Assembly: GCF_030012985.1 (NCBI RefSeq)
Contig: NZ_CP120233.1
Coordinates: 3,199,501 to 3,263,500 of the forward strand
Origin: Microbulbifer sp. VAAF005
GTDB lineage: Bacteria; Pseudomonadota; Gammaproteobacteria; Pseudomonadales; Cellvibrionaceae
Length of the DNA stretch: 64,000 bases
Direction of reading: 5' to 3'
Shown here: in pieces, positions 26,549-36,732 of the stretch
How positions within the stretch are numbered: the first letter of the stretch is position 1
Layout of the letters: each line of letters starts with the position of its first letter
The notes under the pieces: generated by a model
What the model saw: only the letters and a program-made list of their open reading frames with translations
Told to the model about the DNA's origin: nothing
Databases searched by the model: none
Program-made: the position numbers and the translations under genes

Positions 26549-26932
26549 TCAGGTCACCATAATCGCTTCGGCTTCAAAAAGGGCTCCCCGCGGCAACTCC
26601 TTGACGACGACGGTTGCCCTGGCGGGATAAGGCTCTTCGAAAAACTCTGCCATTATCTCATTTACAGCGGCAAAGTTGCTGCTGTCGGTAATGTAGAGAT
26701 TGAGTTTCACAATATGCTGGAGCGATCCGTCAGAGGCCTCACAGACTGCGCTGAGGTTGCGAAAGACCTGGTGGACTTCATCGCTAAAACCTCCGCTAAT
26801 CATCTGTTGTGTCTCTGGGTCCAGAGCGATTTGTCCCGACAGGTAAACAGTATTATCCACTTTTACTGCCTGGGAATAGGTACCAGCTGCGGCGGGTGCC
26901 CGGTCGGTTTTAATAACGGCTCGATTGGGCAT
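26549..26932 (-). CDS. ridA: Enamine/imine deaminase RidA
   Basis: RidA hydrolyses reactive 2-aminoacrylate-type enamines and imines. The 127-residue length is typical when starting at 26932, where GGAG is six bases upstream; an ATG at 26944 is also possible. Family motifs are GTYSQAV, the central VYLSGQIALDP, and ARATVVVKELPRGALFEAEAIM, read here in parts, with the catalytic arginine in PARATV. It follows spoT on the same strand, as in many gammaproteobacteria. Confidence 0.95.
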   Translation of the reverse strand: MPNRAVIKTDRAPAAAGTYSQAVKVDNTVYLSGQIALDPETQQMISGGFSDEVHQVFRNLSAVCEASDGSLQHIVKLNLYITDSSNFAAVNEIMAEFFEEPYPARATVVVKELPRGALFEAEAIMVT

Positions 26933-27087
26933 GGGGTACTCCATTACTTATCAATATTGTTGAAAAGGAAGACCTATACGGAACTTCCGAATAATCCCAT
27001 ACTTATTTGCGGGGCTTTCAGAAGTCGGTTAAATATATCGCGCTTTGAAGCCTAATGGCAGTTCCCAATGAGATTCCCTTGTGTTCC

Positions 27088-29205
27088 TCAAGGGCGGGCG
27101 ATGCGTATGACAGAAGGGAGGTTGCGCAGGCGCTTCATAACCCGCGCCAAATGTACACGGCCACTGACTTCCAGGGTCAGGGAGATCACGCTGTTGTGAG
27201 CATCCTTCTCATCCACATTGATCTGCTCGATGCTGGCGCCCTCTTCCGTAATACGAGTAGCCAGTCGGGCAATAATCCCTCTCTCTGACTCGACTTCTAC
27301 CCGCACATCACCGAGGAACTCCCCTGTCACATCCGGTGACCAGTTCACCAGCATGATGTTTTCTGGGTGCTCGCGAAAATCACCGGTATTGCGGCAGGTG
27401 TCGCGGTGTACTACTACGCCTTTGCCCGAGCTGATATGGCCGATAATGGCATCCCCGGGAATAGGACGGCAACAGCGGGCAAAACTGATCATCATGCCCT
27501 CTTGGGCATCGATCGTTAAGGGAGAAGAGATATTGCTGGCTTCAGTCTCTTCACTGGTGACGGGCGCGAGTAATTTAGCGGCAGAGAAGGCCACTTTACT
27601 GCCCATACCTATCTCTTCCAGCAGCTTGTCCAAAGTTGCGCATTTCGCTTCTTTGAGGCCCGCTTCTAATTGCTCTGGTGATAGCGCGTCTAGGCTCGTG
27701 TCGAACTTACTGAGTGCTTTTTCCAGCAGGCGCCGGCCCAGGGTAATGGAATCGTGGTGACGCTGGTGCTTGAGGAAGTGACGGATAGCACTGCGCGCTT
27801 TGGCGGTTACTACAAAATTGAGCCAGTTAGGGTTTGGCTGTGCAGTTTTGCGCGTGAGAATCTCGACTTTTTGCCCGCTCTCCAGAGGTTGGGACAAAGG
27901 GGCCAGGCGCTGATTGATACGCACGGCAACACAGGAGTTGCCGATATCCGTGTGTACGGAATAGGCGAAGTCCACAGCAGTGGCTCCTGCGGGGAGGTCG
28001 ACGATCTGTCCTTTAGGGGTAAAGACGTAAACTTCATCCGGGAACAGGTCAATTTTTACGTTTTCAATAAACTCTAGCGAGTCGCCGGCGCGCTGCTGCA
28101 TCTCTAGCAGTCCCTGGACCCAGCGCCGTGCGCGCACCTGGCTGGTGCCACCGGTATTGATCACCTCATCGCCTGAGGCTTTGTACAGCCAGTGGGCAGC
28201 AATGCCACTGTTGGCCATTTCATCCATTTCCTTGGTGCGGACCTGAACTTCAATGGGCACCCCGTGCATACCCAGCAGCACTGTGTGCAGTGACTGGTAG
28301 CCATTGGATTTGGGGATAGCGACGTAATCTTTAAACTCGGAGATTACCGGTTTGTACAGGCTGTGCATAACACCGAGAACCCGGTAACAGGTATCCACAC
28401 TGTCCACAATGATGCGGAAAGCGTAGACATCCATTATCTCCTTAAAGGACTTCTTCTTGGCGCGCATCTTTTGGTAGATGCTAAATAGGTGCTTTTCCCG
28501 ACCAATCACCAGAGAGCTGATGCCCTCCCGCTGCAAGCGCAGTTCTATAGCATTCTGAATTTGTTCCAGCAGCTCTTTGCGATTGCCGCGGGCGGCGACC
28601 AGGGCGGCGCGCAAGCGGCTGGCACGCAGTGGGTAGATGGCAAAAAAAGCGCGATCCTCGAACTCGATACGAACGTCGTTCATACCCAGTCGGTGGGCGA
28701 TGGGTGCGTAGATCTCCAGCGTCTCGCGGGCAATACGGGCACGCTTCTGCGGTTTCAGTGCGCCGAGAGTGCGCATGTTGTGCAGGCGGTCGGCCAGCTT
28801 GACCAGAATCACGCGGATATCGCGGGCCATGGCTAGCGCCATCTTCTGGAAGTTTTCCGCCTGCTTTTCTGCCGGGCTGTCGGTCTCGAACTGGGTTAGT
28901 TTCGAGACCCCATCGACCAGGTCGGCAACCTCTCCACCAAACTGCTCAGCCAGAGCTGCCTTGGGGATACCCGTATCCTCGATCACATCGTGCAACATGG
29001 CTGCCGCCAGGCTCTCGTGATCCATATGCATGCCCGCGAGAATAGTGGCAACTGCCAGCGGGTGGGTGACATAGGGCTCGCCGGAACGGCGCTGCTGACC
29101 ATCGTGAGCCTGCTCCGCGTAAAAATAGGCGCGGCGAACGATTTGGATCTGGTCGGGGGGAAGGTATGAGGAGAGGCGGTGGGCCAAACTATCTATGGTG
29201 TGCAA
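27088..29205 (-). CDS. spoT: Bifunctional (p)ppGpp synthetase/hydrolase SpoT
   Basis: SpoT hydrolyses and weakly makes the alarmone (p)ppGpp. The 705-residue protein has the HD hydrolase domain with its HD motif in AAMLHDVIEDTG (about residues 68-79), the synthetase domain (MRAKKKSFKEIMDVYAFRII), a TGS domain (VYVFTPKGQIVDLPAGATA) and a C-terminal ACT domain. The intact HD motif separates it from RelA. The start codon appears to be TTG. It sits between rpoZ and ridA in the usual gmk-rpoZ-spoT-ridA order. Confidence 0.96.
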   Translation of the reverse strand: MHTIDSLAHRLSSYLPPDQIQIVRRAYFYAEQAHDGQQRRSGEPYVTHPLAVATILAGMHMDHESLAAAMLHDVIEDTGIPKAALAEQFGGEVADLVDGVSKLTQFETDSPAEKQAENFQKMALAMARDIRVILVKLADRLHNMRTLGALKPQKRARIARETLEIYAPIAHRLGMNDVRIEFEDRAFFAIYPLRASRLRAALVAARGNRKELLEQIQNAIELRLQREGISSLVIGREKHLFSIYQKMRAKKKSFKEIMDVYAFRIIVDSVDTCYRVLGVMHSLYKPVISEFKDYVAIPKSNGYQSLHTVLLGMHGVPIEVQVRTKEMDEMANSGIAAHWLYKASGDEVINTGGTSQVRARRWVQGLLEMQQRAGDSLEFIENVKIDLFPDEVYVFTPKGQIVDLPAGATAVDFAYSVHTDIGNSCVAVRINQRLAPLSQPLESGQKVEILTRKTAQPNPNWLNFVVTAKARSAIRHFLKHQRHHDSITLGRRLLEKALSKFDTSLDALSPEQLEAGLKEAKCATLDKLLEEIGMGSKVAFSAAKLLAPVTSEETEASNISSPLTIDAQEGMMISFARCCRPIPGDAIIGHISSGKGVVVHRDTCRNTGDFREHPENIMLVNWSPDVTGEFLGDVRVEVESERGIIARLATRITEEGASIEQINVDEKDAHNSVISLTLEVSGRVHLARVMKRLRNLPSVIRIARP

Positions 29206-29256
29206 TGCCGCGCGCGCCTCTCGTAAAACTCAAAAAGTACCTAGTAAGAGACCTGA

Positions 29257-29520
29257 TCAGACTTGCTGATCTGTTAGGTAGTTGGGGGTAACGATAGGAG
29301 CAGGTGCCTCTTCGCGTTCCGGCTCGTCGAGGATGGCGGCATCCACCAGGCCCTCTTCGATTTCGCGCAGGGCAATTACCGTGGGCTTATCGTTTTCTTC
29401 GGGAACCAATGGATCCCTGCCGCCTGTAGCGATCTGACGGGCGCGTTTGCTGCCGACGATAACGAGCTCGAAGCGGTTGTCCACATGCTCAAGGCAATCT
29501 TCAACGGTAATACGTGCCAT
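29257..29520 (-). CDS. rpoZ: RNA polymerase omega subunit RpoZ
   Basis: This 87-residue protein is the omega subunit that stabilises the beta' subunit of RNA polymerase and contributes to a ppGpp site. The start [20 protein letters not shown] and the RARQIATGG motif are diagnostic. It is transcribed between gmk and spoT. Confidence 0.97.
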   Translation of the reverse strand: MARITVEDCLEHVDNRFELVIVGSKRARQIATGGRDPLVPEENDKPTVIALREIEEGLVDAAILDEPEREEAPAPIVTPNYLTDQQV

Positions 29521-29618
29521 AAACTTTCGTTTCCATTTGCTGTGCCCGAAGGCAAATTCTGTACAGGGGACCGGCTATTTTACCGGACCGGGAAATGTAT
29601 GCAATTCGATCAATTGGT

Positions 29619-30269
<651 letters not shown>

Positions 30270-30462
30270 TTATAACCGAAGCTTGTGCCTGAAGATGAAA
30301 GAGTGTCGTGAAGGGACAAGGCTAGCCCCCGGCCGGAGTGGGGGTATCTGTTGGGAGATTCAGGGCACGTTACCACCTGCGCGCCTGAGCCCGGCCGGGA
30401 TAGCCTCGCGGGAGTTTCTTAATCACCACCAACCACCTGTGATCAAGGATTTCCCTCTGTTG

Positions 30463-31707
30463 CTAATCGCTAACGAAAGTGACTCTATCCTCTTTGCGCC
30501 GGATTGCCAACCACCACCATACCAACGTGCTAGTAAATAGGTAGGACGCAAAGAATGGTACAAACGTATTGCTTAGTAGAGGGATAGCGCCGATCAGTGC
30601 CGCGAGCCTTGTTAGCTCGAGGTGTCTGGAGTTAGGATGACCATCCAGTATTCTTCCGTTAATGGAAAGGCAAATAATCAGTGCTATTACTGCGCCCATT
30701 AATTGCCAAAAGCTTAAGGCGGCACTGAACCATAGGAGTGATAAGGTTGCTGCGGTGTAGCAGAGGTGTTGCGCGAAAGCGTAGTTACGTGCACCAAGGC
30801 TGATGTCTGGGTTAAAACGCTGAAAGTTTGCGAGGTTAGTGGAAGCCACAGGCATGGATTTTTCAACATCTGCAGGCCTGTATCCGGTTGGGCGAAACCA
30901 CAAAGTGAGCTTTTCCCACCAGCTTTTTGTGTACCAGGCATCGACAGCCATTCGTTTCAGGTGCTGTAAATTGGCTGCGACAGGATCAAAGGTATTCAGT
31001 GGCTTGCGCACGCCATATAAACAGGGTTCACCCTCAATCTCTGGCTGATATGTGCCAAATAAACGGTCCCAAACAATTAATATCCCCCCGTAATTTTTAT
31101 CTACATAGATGGGGTTCTGGGCGTGGTGTACCCGGTGGTTAGAGGGAGTAACTACAAACCATTCCAACCAGCGTATTTTGGGTATCTTTTGTGTGTGTGC
31201 CCAAAATTGGTAAATAAGATCTATGGCTCCGGCAACAATAACAATCTCTGCTGGTAAACCAATTAGCAGCAGCGGTAGATAAAATATCCAGTCCAGTTGT
31301 AACCCCCCGGAAGACTGGCGCAAAGCTGTACTCAGATTGAAATCCTCACTCTGGTGATGCACTAAGTGCTCTGCCCAAAAGATATTTACTTCATGGCAAA
31401 TACGGTGCTTCCAGTAGTAGCAGAAGTCATAGGCGAGAACTGCCAGGGCCAGGTGCCAACCATTGTCGATTGACCAGCTGAAACCAACCCATTGATAGTA
31501 GGGTTCTAGTAACGTAAATAGCGGGATATAGATAATGAGGAACAAGCTTTTGTAGGTCATCCCAATAATGCGATTGAGGATTCCCGTACTGAGGTTACCA
31601 ACAGCATCATTCAGTCGGTAGATACCCCAGCCCTTCCAGCGATCTAGGGCGAACTCCATTAGTATGGAGAAGAGGAAAAATGGAATGGCAAAAGTAAGCA
31701 GGTCCAC
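30463..31707 (-). CDS. Sterol desaturase/fatty-acid hydroxylase family membrane protein
   Basis: This 414-residue protein has several membrane helices and the eight-histidine di-iron motifs of the fatty-acid hydroxylase superfamily: HRICHE, HLVHH and HRVHH (in SNHRVHHAQNP). The following YGGILIVWDRLFGTY segment is also typical. The C-terminal third (after about residue 280) adds more hydrophobic helices of unknown role. Bacterial members modify alkylglycerols, lipids or carotenoids; the substrate here is unknown. The start codon is GTG. Confidence 0.85.
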   Translation of the reverse strand: MDLLTFAIPFFLFSILMEFALDRWKGWGIYRLNDAVGNLSTGILNRIIGMTYKSLFLIIYIPLFTLLEPYYQWVGFSWSIDNGWHLALAVLAYDFCYYWKHRICHEVNIFWAEHLVHHQSEDFNLSTALRQSSGGLQLDWIFYLPLLLIGLPAEIVIVAGAIDLIYQFWAHTQKIPKIRWLEWFVVTPSNHRVHHAQNPIYVDKNYGGILIVWDRLFGTYQPEIEGEPCLYGVRKPLNTFDPVAANLQHLKRMAVDAWYTKSWWEKLTLWFRPTGYRPADVEKSMPVASTNLANFQRFNPDISLGARNYAFAQHLCYTAATLSLLWFSAALSFWQLMGAVIALIICLSINGRILDGHPNSRHLELTRLAALIGAIPLLSNTFVPFFASYLFTSTLVWWWLAIRRKEDRVTFVSD

Positions 31708-31995
31708 AGAAGCCCCTTATTTTTATTATTAGATAGCATATCTGATGCACTCTGCCATATCGCTACAGGAGCGCAAACATCGGTGAAGGCTGGATTCTAA
31801 AATCAGTCAGTATTCGTTGAGGTTTTTTAAAACAAGTAAGCAGCAGGATCAAAATAGCGGAGTCTACTTGGAACGAATTGCTAGATTGGTAGGGATGGGC
31901 TGTTAGTTTATCCACTTTAGTGGCTCGGTGTAGTTAAAAACAATTGCGTATAGCTTTCTTTGGGGAGCGGTACTCCGCTGTGGATTTTGAAAGAA
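31708..31995. other. Non-coding stretch between hydroxylase and subtilisin genes
   Basis: No open frame with coding character is visible on either strand. It contains the upstream region of the hydroxylase gene (transcribed leftward) and ends at the subtilisin terminator. No clear operator or repeat was recognised. Confidence 0.5.
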
Positions 31996-32021
31996 AAAAG
32001 GCCGGCATATGCCGGCCTTTT
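31996..32021 (-). terminator. Terminator of the subtilisin gene
   Basis: A 26-base perfect palindrome (AAAAGGCCGGCAT and its inverse) lies 21 bases after the subtilisin stop codon. On the minus strand it runs into TTTTTT, a strong intrinsic terminator. Confidence 0.85.
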
Positions 32022-32042
32022 GTACGCTGTGAAGCCTGAGAT

Positions 32043-33776
32043 TTACTCGGTAACTTCTGCTTCTAAAGTGACACCAGTGTAGGATTCATAACCGTAGATA
32101 CTAATGTACCAAGTACCGGAATCCGGGCTGCTGATGGTGCAGGTCTCATCGTTGCCAGAGAGGTAAGGACGACAGTCATACCTACGCTGGGTGGGATAGT
32201 TTCCATGGCGTACGTAGAGGTCAGCATCGCCGGAGCCGCCGGACATCTCTACAGTAAGGGTGGAAGTTCCCGCTTCAATATCGATGGTGAAGTCAGTCCA
32301 GTTACCTTGGCTGCCGGAGAGATTGGTTTCCGTCCAGCCCGTGCTACTGCCGCTGTCGTCATCATCACCGCCATTGTCACTATCGTCGCCGCTAGCCATG
32401 GCTACAGCAGCTGCAGCGTCGACAATACCGGAGCCACAGTTGTTGCAGGATGATGGGAAGCTGCGAGCAGTGCTGGTGAGGATCGACTCAACTTCATCTG
32501 GGGTTACGTTGGGGTCAACCGCATAAATCAACGCAGCAGCACCAGCCACGTGAGGGGCGGCCATACTGGTGCCCTGGCTGTAGTAGTAGCTATCGCTGCC
32601 GGCATCTGTGGAGCCGTTGTTATAGGTGGACAGGATACCATCGGAATCGTTTGCGAAGCTCTGTGCGCCACCCGGTGCGGCAACATCTACCACACTGCCA
32701 AAGTTGGAGTAGTAAGAGCGGCCGCCGGTGCGGTCAGTTGCAGCGACTGTAATTACACCATCACAGCTGGCGGGGGTGTACTGGCTAGCATTTGCACCAC
32801 TGTTACCAGCGGCCACAACAACAGTTGCGCCGAGGCTGCGTGCGGTATCGATAGCGCTTTGCGTTGTGGTAGCACAGCTGCCGCTGCCGCCGAGACTCAG
32901 GTTCAATACTTGAGCGGGATTTTCGTTGGTGGGCAGGCCGCTAACAGAGCCGCCGGCGCCCCAGATGATGCCGTCGGCAATATCTGAGGTATAGCCACCA
33001 CAGCGTCCGAGTACACGTACGGGTACGATCTTAGCCTCGTAGGCAACACCGGCTATACCCATGTTGTTATTGGTAACACCAGCGATAGTGCCTGCTACAT
33101 GAGTCCCGTGCCAGCTGCTGTCGCTTTCGGAGGTTTCGTCACAGGTACCGGCTTCATACCAATCGCCAGGGTCTGTGGGATCGTCATCCCGCTCATCTCC
33201 GTCTACAGAAACGAAAGTGTCTGAGATCATGTCGTAGCCTGGCAGAATATTGTCGACCAGGTCGGCGTGGGGCAGATAACCGGTATCGAGTACGGCAACG
33301 ACTACCCCATCGCCTTGGGTGACGTCCCAGGCTTCTGGCAAGTTCAAACCACCGGTGGATTCATAGTAGTGCCACTGGCTGAGGTAGCTCGGGTCATTGG
33401 GTTCGGCCATGGCCTGTAGGATCAAGTCCGGCTCTGCGTATTCCACATCCGGATCTTGTTTAAGGCGGTCGATGATTGCGTTTACTTCAGTTCTATTTTT
33501 ACGGCCTTCCAGGCGCATTACCTGGGCACCGGTGGCCATACGGCGAAGGTGACGCATCTTGTGGCCGGCGCGGCGAGAAGCTTTCTCGACCGTCTCATCG
33601 GCCATGGTAGCAGCCTTCCCAACTTTAGCGCTCTCCTTGTACTTTACGATGATGCGGTCAGTCACCAGTGTATTATCAGCCTCTGCTGCGTGAGCAGCAA
33701 AAGGTGTTGTACACAGTAACGAAAGCGCACTCGCCAGAGTCGTCTTTTGTAAAAGACTTTTCAATGATGATTTCAT
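32043..33776 (-). CDS. Secreted S8 subtilisin-like serine protease with C-terminal PPC domain
   Basis: This is a 577-residue extracellular protease. In order: signal peptide (1 to about 30, ending in AAHA), I9 inhibitory propeptide (about 40-125), and S8 catalytic domain with Asp in VAVLDTGYLPHADL, His in SWHGTHVAGTIAG and Ser in YSQGTSMAAPHVAG. An Asp/Gly/Ser linker and a C-terminal pre-peptidase (PPC) beta domain (about 485-577) follow, with DADLYVRHGNYPT. PPC domains are often removed after secretion. There is no GlyGly-CTERM tail, although a rhomboid protease gene lies just upstream. Confidence 0.94.
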   Translation of the reverse strand: MKSSLKSLLQKTTLASALSLLCTTPFAAHAAEADNTLVTDRIIVKYKESAKVGKAATMADETVEKASRRAGHKMRHLRRMATGAQVMRLEGRKNRTEVNAIIDRLKQDPDVEYAEPDLILQAMAEPNDPSYLSQWHYYESTGGLNLPEAWDVTQGDGVVVAVLDTGYLPHADLVDNILPGYDMISDTFVSVDGDERDDDPTDPGDWYEAGTCDETSESDSSWHGTHVAGTIAGVTNNNMGIAGVAYEAKIVPVRVLGRCGGYTSDIADGIIWGAGGSVSGLPTNENPAQVLNLSLGGSGSCATTTQSAIDTARSLGATVVVAAGNSGANASQYTPASCDGVITVAATDRTGGRSYYSNFGSVVDVAAPGGAQSFANDSDGILSTYNNGSTDAGSDSYYYSQGTSMAAPHVAGAAALIYAVDPNVTPDEVESILTSTARSFPSSCNNCGSGIVDAAAAVAMASGDDSDNGGDDDDSGSSTGWTETNLSGSQGNWTDFTIDIEAGTSTLTVEMSGGSGDADLYVRHGNYPTQRRYDCRPYLSGNDETCTISSPDSGTWYISIYGYESYTGVTLEAEVTE

Positions 33777-34305
33777 TATTGTTATATCTCCGAGATATTT
33801 TTAATCCGGTTATCAGTATTCTGATAGACCGAAGACTCCTGAATAACTCCGCGCTGACAAAATAAATTTGCTTAACGGATGGGTCTAGAAACTGTCTTGT
33901 TCCTAATCGACAAGTCAGTTGGACCAAAATTGGTACCAAAGTTTCAAAATGGTACTCCTGTATAACGTTTGTGAAATTATTATCCTCAGCTTCAGCCTTT
34001 AAATTTGTGTGGCTTTTGGCGACAAATTTATAAGTTTTGGTAAAAAAATCTGGTAGTGAGAATTTATCTACAGGAGAGTTGTGGAGGGGGTCACAAGAAG
34101 AATTTGATTGATATACGAATATTTTTAAATAAGTATTACTGCACAAAGAAACGGGTAACTTGCTGAGCATGCCCAATGAAGTGCGCCCTGCATTTGAGAA
34201 GATTTACTTTCAGGCTCTTTCACTAGCGAGCCAGCAGCCCCCCTGGAGCCTGGTTAGACATTCGGATTAGGGGGTGCCCCAATAGTTGAGCTAGAAAGGT
34301 TGGTG
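33777..34305. other. AT-rich non-coding region upstream of the subtilisin gene
   Basis: About 530 bases lie between the subtilisin start and the end of the rhomboid gene. A 166-codon frame runs through it on the minus strand, but it overlaps the subtilisin start and looks like chance. The region presumably holds the protease promoter. Short inverted sequences near 33902-33920 are too weak to call. Confidence 0.5.
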
Positions 34306-34866
34306 TTAGGAGCTGGCCCTATTATAGCTGGGGGTTTTGGCCCACAATTTTGCAGCTAGCAATCCGAAGATAAATCCAAATAGATGAGACTCCCAGGAGA
34401 TAAAACCACCCCGTGGCAAGACACCGAAAATAAGCCCTCCATAAAGAACGGCTACCCCAATAGATATTAATAAACGGCTAAATTTCCTGCTGATAAATCC
34501 CGCAAGAAGCAAAAAGCCAAAGTAGCCGTAGATTACTGAGCTAGCCCCTAAGTGATTACTACCCCTGCCACCAAAAAGCCAAACGGCAAGCCCGGTGGTG
34601 ATCACAATAAACAGGGTAACTTTCAGGTATGTTTTGATCCCGTATTGCAGTACTAAGAAACTGAAGATGCAGAGAGTGAATATGTTCGAGAAGAAGTGCC
34701 AGCTACTTCCATGCAGTAATGGTGCAGAAAAGATATGAGGGAGGTGATTAATTGAGCGGGGAACAATCCCAAAGTAATTAAGCGATCGGCCGCTCAGAAT
34801 GTTGATAACCTCAATTGCAGCAAGCACTAAAAAAATAGCACCGACCCACTTCAGATCTTGTCGCAT
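34306..34866 (-). CDS. Rhomboid family intramembrane serine protease
   Basis: This 186-residue protein has about six membrane helices and the rhomboid hallmarks: HGSSWHFFSNIFTL (the HxxxN oxyanion helix), GASSVIYGYFGF with the catalytic serine, and a C-terminal WESHLFGFIFG helix with the catalytic histidine. The usual GASG is GASS here. It is a short rhomboid without a cytoplasmic domain and could belong to the rhombosortase-like group. Its substrate is unknown; the subtilisin downstream lacks the expected sorting tail. Confidence 0.84.
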   Translation of the reverse strand: MRQDLKWVGAIFLVLAAIEVINILSGRSLNYFGIVPRSINHLPHIFSAPLLHGSSWHFFSNIFTLCIFSFLVLQYGIKTYLKVTLFIVITTGLAVWLFGGRGSNHLGASSVIYGYFGFLLLAGFISRKFSRLLISIGVAVLYGGLIFGVLPRGGFISWESHLFGFIFGLLAAKLWAKTPSYNRASS

Positions 34867-34953
34867 AAATCTTCCTCAAAAGGGAGAACCTTGGCTTTTC
34901 TCGTAATTGGGAGCAGGGGGCACTCATTACTTTGGTGAGAATGCTCCAAAGTG

Positions 34954-35841
34954 TTACTCGATATTTTGTACTTGCTCGCGCATCTGTTCGATCAGCACCT
35001 TGAGCTCTACCGCAGCTTGGGTTGTGTCAGTGACCACAGATTTTGAGGAGAGGGTGTTGGCTTCGCGGTTAAATTCTTGCATCAGGAAATCCAGCCGCCG
35101 GCCAATTGAACCACCGCCGGCTAAAACCCGGCGTGTTTCGGAGGTGTGCGCACTGAGGCGGTCGAGCTCTTCATCGACATCTGCTTTCTGGGCCAACAGG
35201 ACGATCTCCTGCTCAAGCCGGTCCTTGTCAAGCTCCACTTGCAATTCTTCCAGGCGGCTGCGCAGCTTTTCCCTCTGTGCCTCAAGAATTTGGGGAAGCA
35301 GCTCTCGAACATTGGCGACTTGTGCTTCAATCCCGATTAGGCGGGCTTCAATAAATTTGGCCAGCTCAGCGCCTTCGCGCTCGCGGTTTGCGCGCAGTTG
35401 CCCGAGTGCCTCGCGAAAAGCTTCTACTATCGTTGCGGATTGCTGATCGGTATCCGCCTCTGGCTCTCTGATAACGCCGGGCCACTGCAGAATTTGCAAG
35501 GGGTTTAGCGGCTGAACATCCTCGCCATCCGCTACCTGCCTTGCCGCTTGAATCAGTGCCTGGGCAAGGGGTTGGTTGATTTCCAGACCTGTATTTTCGG
35601 CGCTATTAGCCTTTAGGCTCAGGGTCAGTTCAATTTTGCCTCGGGATAGTGTTTTACGCAGAGTATCGCGCAGCTGTGTTTCCAGAGGACGAGCGGCTTC
35701 GGGCAAACGGAAGTGTGGCTCCAGGTAGCGATGGTTGACCGAGCGCAACTCCCAGATAGCGGTGCCGCTTGCGTAATTGGCCTCGGCGCGTCCAAAGGCT
35801 GTCATGCTGCGCACTTTGTTCTGTTCCCGTTGACTGGCCAT
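34954..35841 (-). CDS. yicC: YicC family endoribonuclease-like protein
   Basis: This 295-residue protein matches YicC: the N-terminus has MTAFGRAEANYASG and WELRSVNHRYLEPHFRLPE, and the C-terminal DUF1732 part has RRLDFLMQEFNREANTLSSK. YicC members have been linked to RNA turnover. The middle is a long charged helix (about 150-235). The gene is divergent from rph, a conserved arrangement in gammaproteobacteria. Confidence 0.95.
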   Translation of the reverse strand: MASQREQNKVRSMTAFGRAEANYASGTAIWELRSVNHRYLEPHFRLPEAARPLETQLRDTLRKTLSRGKIELTLSLKANSAENTGLEINQPLAQALIQAARQVADGEDVQPLNPLQILQWPGVIREPEADTDQQSATIVEAFREALGQLRANREREGAELAKFIEARLIGIEAQVANVRELLPQILEAQREKLRSRLEELQVELDKDRLEQEIVLLAQKADVDEELDRLSAHTSETRRVLAGGGSIGRRLDFLMQEFNREANTLSSKSVVTDTTQAAVELKVLIEQMREQVQNIE

Positions 35842-35950
35842 AGCTGATCCCCTACAGGCGTATTAATCGGCCCGGCATAATAACACAGCGTTTGGATCTC
35901 GATGCTGGGGTATATAATGCGGGGCTTTCATTCAATATTTGAGGTGGACT

Positions 35951-36670
35951 ATGCAGCGTCCCAGTGGCCGCGCCCCAGCGCAATTGCGCCCGGTAAAAAT
36001 TACCCGCAACTATACCCGTCATGCGGAGGGATCTGTGTTGGTGGAGTTTGGTGATACCAAGGTTTTGTGTAATGCCTCTCTATCCAGTGAAGTCCCAAGG
36101 TTTTTGCGCGGCCAGGGTAGCGGTTGGATTACTGCAGAGTACGGCATGTTGCCACGCTCCACAGGTTCGCGCATGCCCAGAGAGGCGGCTAAGGGCAAGC
36201 AGAGCGGGCGTACTGTGGAAATTCAGCGTTTGATTGGTCGCTCATTGCGGGCGGCAGTAGATCTGGAGAAGCTGGGTGAGAACCAGATCACCGTAGACTG
36301 TGATGTTATCCAGGCTGATGGTGGAACCCGAACTGCAGCAATTACTGGTGCTTGTGTGGCACTGGTTGATGCGCTCCGTCATATGCAGCGAGAGAAGATT
36401 ATTGCCGAGGATCCACTTAAGAACATGGTTGCAGCTGTGTCGGTGGGTATTTATCAGGGAGAGCCCCTATTGGATCTGGACTATCCGGAAGATAGTTCAG
36501 CGGATACAGATATGAATTTGGTCATGGCTGCTGACGGCGGCATGATCGAGGTTCAGGGCACGGCCGAGGGCGAGCCGTTTACCGAGAAACAGTTTGCTCA
36601 GATGTTGGGACTGGGCAAGGCGGGTATCGATGAGTTGATCGCACTACAGAAGCTGGCTTTGGACGAATAA
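35951..36670 (+). CDS. rph: Ribonuclease PH
   Basis: RNase PH is the phosphorolytic 3'-5' exoribonuclease that trims tRNA precursors. The 239-residue protein has the start [20 protein letters not shown], the phosphate-binding region [15 protein letters not shown] and the active-site strand [21 protein letters not shown] 35951 with GAGGTGG upstream is preferred over TTG 35939. The rph-crc-pyrE order is the same as in Pseudomonas. Confidence 0.97.
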   Translation: MQRPSGRAPAQLRPVKITRNYTRHAEGSVLVEFGDTKVLCNASLSSEVPRFLRGQGSGWITAEYGMLPRSTGSRMPREAAKGKQSGRTVEIQRLIGRSLRAAVDLEKLGENQITVDCDVIQADGGTRTAAITGACVALVDALRHMQREKIIAEDPLKNMVAAVSVGIYQGEPLLDLDYPEDSSADTDMNLVMAADGGMIEVQGTAEGEPFTEKQFAQMLGLGKAGIDELIALQKLALDE

Positions 36671-36687
36671 AGTCGGCACTTCCCGAA

Positions 36688-36720
36688 TCCAGCCCCGCTT
36701 TTCAAGGGAGAGGGGCTGGA
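36688..36720. terminator. Hairpin between convergent rph and crc
   Basis: TCCAGCCCC (36688-36696) pairs with GGGGCTGGA (36712-36720) over a 15-base loop, between the two convergent stop codons. Confidence 0.6.
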
Positions 36721-36732
36721 AGTTGATGCAAA

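Noticed and set aside
32205..32987. Several plus-strand frames opposite the subtilisin gene
   Set aside because: They are antisense reads of a Gly/Ala/Ser-rich coding sequence, with no family match and no start signals.
33676..34176. A 166-codon open frame on the minus strand upstream of and overlapping the subtilisin start
   Set aside because: It overlaps the subtilisin coding start by about 100 bases in another frame, resembles no family, and has the composition of translated AT-rich spacer.
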